64,000 nucleotides of DNA, from positions 53,501 through 117,500 of the forward strand of contig NC_066529.1 of assembly GCF_024679095.1 (NCBI RefSeq), given 5' to 3'. Made by a program: the position numbers and the translations under genes. The DNA is from Eriocheir sinensis. Lineage: Eukaryota > Arthropoda > Malacostraca > Decapoda > Varunidae. Of this stretch, positions 62,943-64,000 are shown one piece after another; position 1 is the stretch's first letter, and each line of letters begins with the position of its first letter. A model generated the notes under the pieces. It was not told the origin of the DNA. It saw only the letters and a program-made list of their open reading frames with translations, and did no database searches.

Positions 62943-63059
62943 AGGCAGTGCCAGTGTTTGGAGTGCCACTGTGCCTGGCCGTCCAGCACTGCCCGGCACA
63001 CGATGGCATCCAGCTGCCCACCATTGTCAGGGAGTGCATTGACCAGATAGAGGAGCAGG
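62943..63059 (+). CDS. RhoGAP-domain exon of a cellular gene
   Basis: 117 bp between acceptor tcaccccccccag and donor GTGAGT, phase 1 on both sides. The product AVPVFGVPLCLAVQHC, then DGIQLPTIVRECIDQIEEQ, is the N-terminal part of a RhoGAP domain (VFGVPL; DGI-LP-IV-ECI--IE). RhoGAP domains speed GTP hydrolysis by Rho-family GTPases; the arginine-finger exon would follow in + direction but is not in the window. Which RhoGAP gene this is cannot be decided from one exon. An antisense LINE ends some 35 bp upstream, close to the pyrimidine tract. Confidence 0.8.
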
Positions 63060-63072
63060 GTGAGTGTTATTA

Positions 63073-63107
<35 letters not shown>

Positions 63108-63140
63108 GTTATTATTATTATTACATTATCTGGGCCTGAG

Positions 63141-63175
<35 letters not shown>
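63060..63175. repeat. (TTA/TTG)n and (CA)n microsatellites
   Basis: TTA repeats with two TTG units at about 63066-63122, and (CA)n at about 63143-63174, in the intron after the RhoGAP exon. Confidence 0.9.
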
Positions 63176-63194
63176 CGCTCATGTGTGAAGATTA

Positions 63195-63705
63195 TTAGAG
63201 AACTGATTCCTGGCAGCAAGAACACATCAAAGACTACAATGAAGTGACAGCGTGTCATTTTGATACTTTTTTTGCTCAAGTGGGTAAATGTACATTTGAA
63301 AAATCTCAACAGAACTTAAGTGATGCAGACTTAATACTACAACCATTACACACAAATTTAAGACATGGCATTAATTCACATAGTAGTAATTCACATGTTT
63401 GGGCCTGAACCCACAAGCTGGGAAACAACAACTTTAGCTATCAGACACATGAATAATAGTGGCTCTTACGGATCAGACGGTATCCCTTTTAAATTTTTAA
63501 AAGACGCCCTTCAATGCACACATTACTTGCATCATAAACACCTCAATTGTAAGTGGAGTTTTCCCCACACCGTGGAAGCACTCCATTGTAATACCTATTT
63601 TTAAGTCTGGCAATGAAAACGAACCTATAAGTAAGTACCGTCCCATCCCACCCATTCTTTCTAAAGTAACTGAAAAAAGAGTTGCATCTCAGCTTACTAA
63701 GTGAA
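63195..63705 (+). pseudogene. LINE reverse transcriptase remnant on the + strand
   Basis: Pieces in several frames: FDTFFAQVGKCTFEKSQ (from about 63258), TLAIRHMNNSGSYGSDGIPF and KFLKDAL (about 63430-63510), FPTPWKHSIVIPIFKSGNEN and KYRPIPPILSKVTEKRVASQ, ending TK-stop near 63704. This is the pre-RT and first RT box of a LINE different from the one at 60939-62905. Stops and frame changes show that it is dead. Confidence 0.7.
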
Positions 63706-64000
63706 TGAGAAGGATAGTCTCCAAAATACGCATTTCCCCCTCGATTTGCAAGGTTTGCAGTGAGAATTGACGGATGATGGCCGGAGCCAGAGCCGAGGCT
63801 GACTCTAGACGGGAGATGGCAGAGTGAACATGACGGAGGTCCCGAACTGTGGCGTTGAGGACTTCCTGATGGAGGTTAAGCTGACGTCTCTCTTCCGCCA
63901 GTAGAGTGTAGAGATGGGAGATTTTCCCGTGTATGACGTCTATCTGGGCCTGACTGGCCGTACCAGAAAGGAGGTTGCAAGCGAGCCAGTGAAATCAACG
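63706..64000 (-). pseudogene. Heptad-rich fragment, possibly F/Env-like glycoprotein remnant of an endogenous retroelement
   Basis: The - strand is open for about 95 codons from the right edge down to about 63706. It begins after a TGA three bases inside the window, with LACNLLSGTASQAQIDVI and then a long amphipathic helix pattern (ISHLYTLLAEERRQL, LNATVRDLRHVHSAI). A glycine-rich start followed by heptads is typical of the fusion-peptide-proximal helix of baculovirus F-like and errantivirus Env proteins. The fragment is short, has no ATG at its start and carries a stop, so it is at best a relic. A plain coiled coil of another origin is possible. Confidence 0.38.

Overview
Eukaryotic, repeat-dominated DNA with spliced genes. 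Dense microsatellites, tRNA-derived repeats, several LINE families, a Ty3/gypsy relative and hAT and Tigger DNA transposons suggest an arthropod, most likely a decapod crustacean. That assignment rests on overall character, not on a diagnostic gene. Nothing prokaryotic (operons, RBS, CRISPR) is present.

Layout. 1-21215 is a long complex satellite. Higher-order units (about 5.7, 6.0, 3.0, 2.0 and 0.5 kb) combine a 180-bp tandem repeat, a 35-bp minisatellite, a tRNA-Val-like sequence and short cassettes bordered by splice-like sites. A Tigger/pogo DNA transposon (14727-18737) sits inside it with 22-bp terminal inverted repeats, a TA target duplication and an apparently intact five-exon transposase; neighbouring satellite units preserve the empty site. 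21216-26545 holds a tRNA-derived SINE head and two opposite ends of a Ty3/gypsy-like element (5' LTR+PBS+gag; pol+PPT+3' LTR). 26543-36830 is a chain of unrelated tandem arrays, including 6.9 kb of a 10-bp repeat that leaves all three forward frames open for up to about 2300 codons without being a gene. 37567-38665 is a decayed LINE reverse transcriptase split by two small hAT elements with perfect 8-bp target duplications.

38588-60664 is a tandem triplication (units A, B, C; 7772, 7749, 6556 bp). Each unit carries, on the + strand, two canonical Sushi/CCP exons, a stalk plus transmembrane exon and a short cytoplasmic exon; on the - strand, the 3' part of a LINE with a restriction-like endonuclease domain. 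Units A and B share a hAT insertion in an intron, while unit C keeps the empty site. Copy B has a frameshifted first Sushi exon; copy C has a 2-bp deletion in the tail exon. The introns are built of minisatellite units that each carry a branchpoint-like ACTAAC, a pyrimidine tract and CAG, so they form an array of decoy 3' splice sites.

60665-64000 contains an 85-bp tandem repeat, a truncated and frameshifted APE-type LINE (- strand), one clear RhoGAP-domain exon (+ strand), a second LINE RT remnant and, at the right edge, a heptad-rich - strand fragment that may belong to an F/Env-like protein of an endogenous retroelement.

Cellular coding content is therefore small: the Sushi-TM exons in three copies, the RhoGAP exon and one uncertain 77-bp exon. 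Everything else is mobile or tandem DNA. All family names come from motifs read by eye; no database search was possible.
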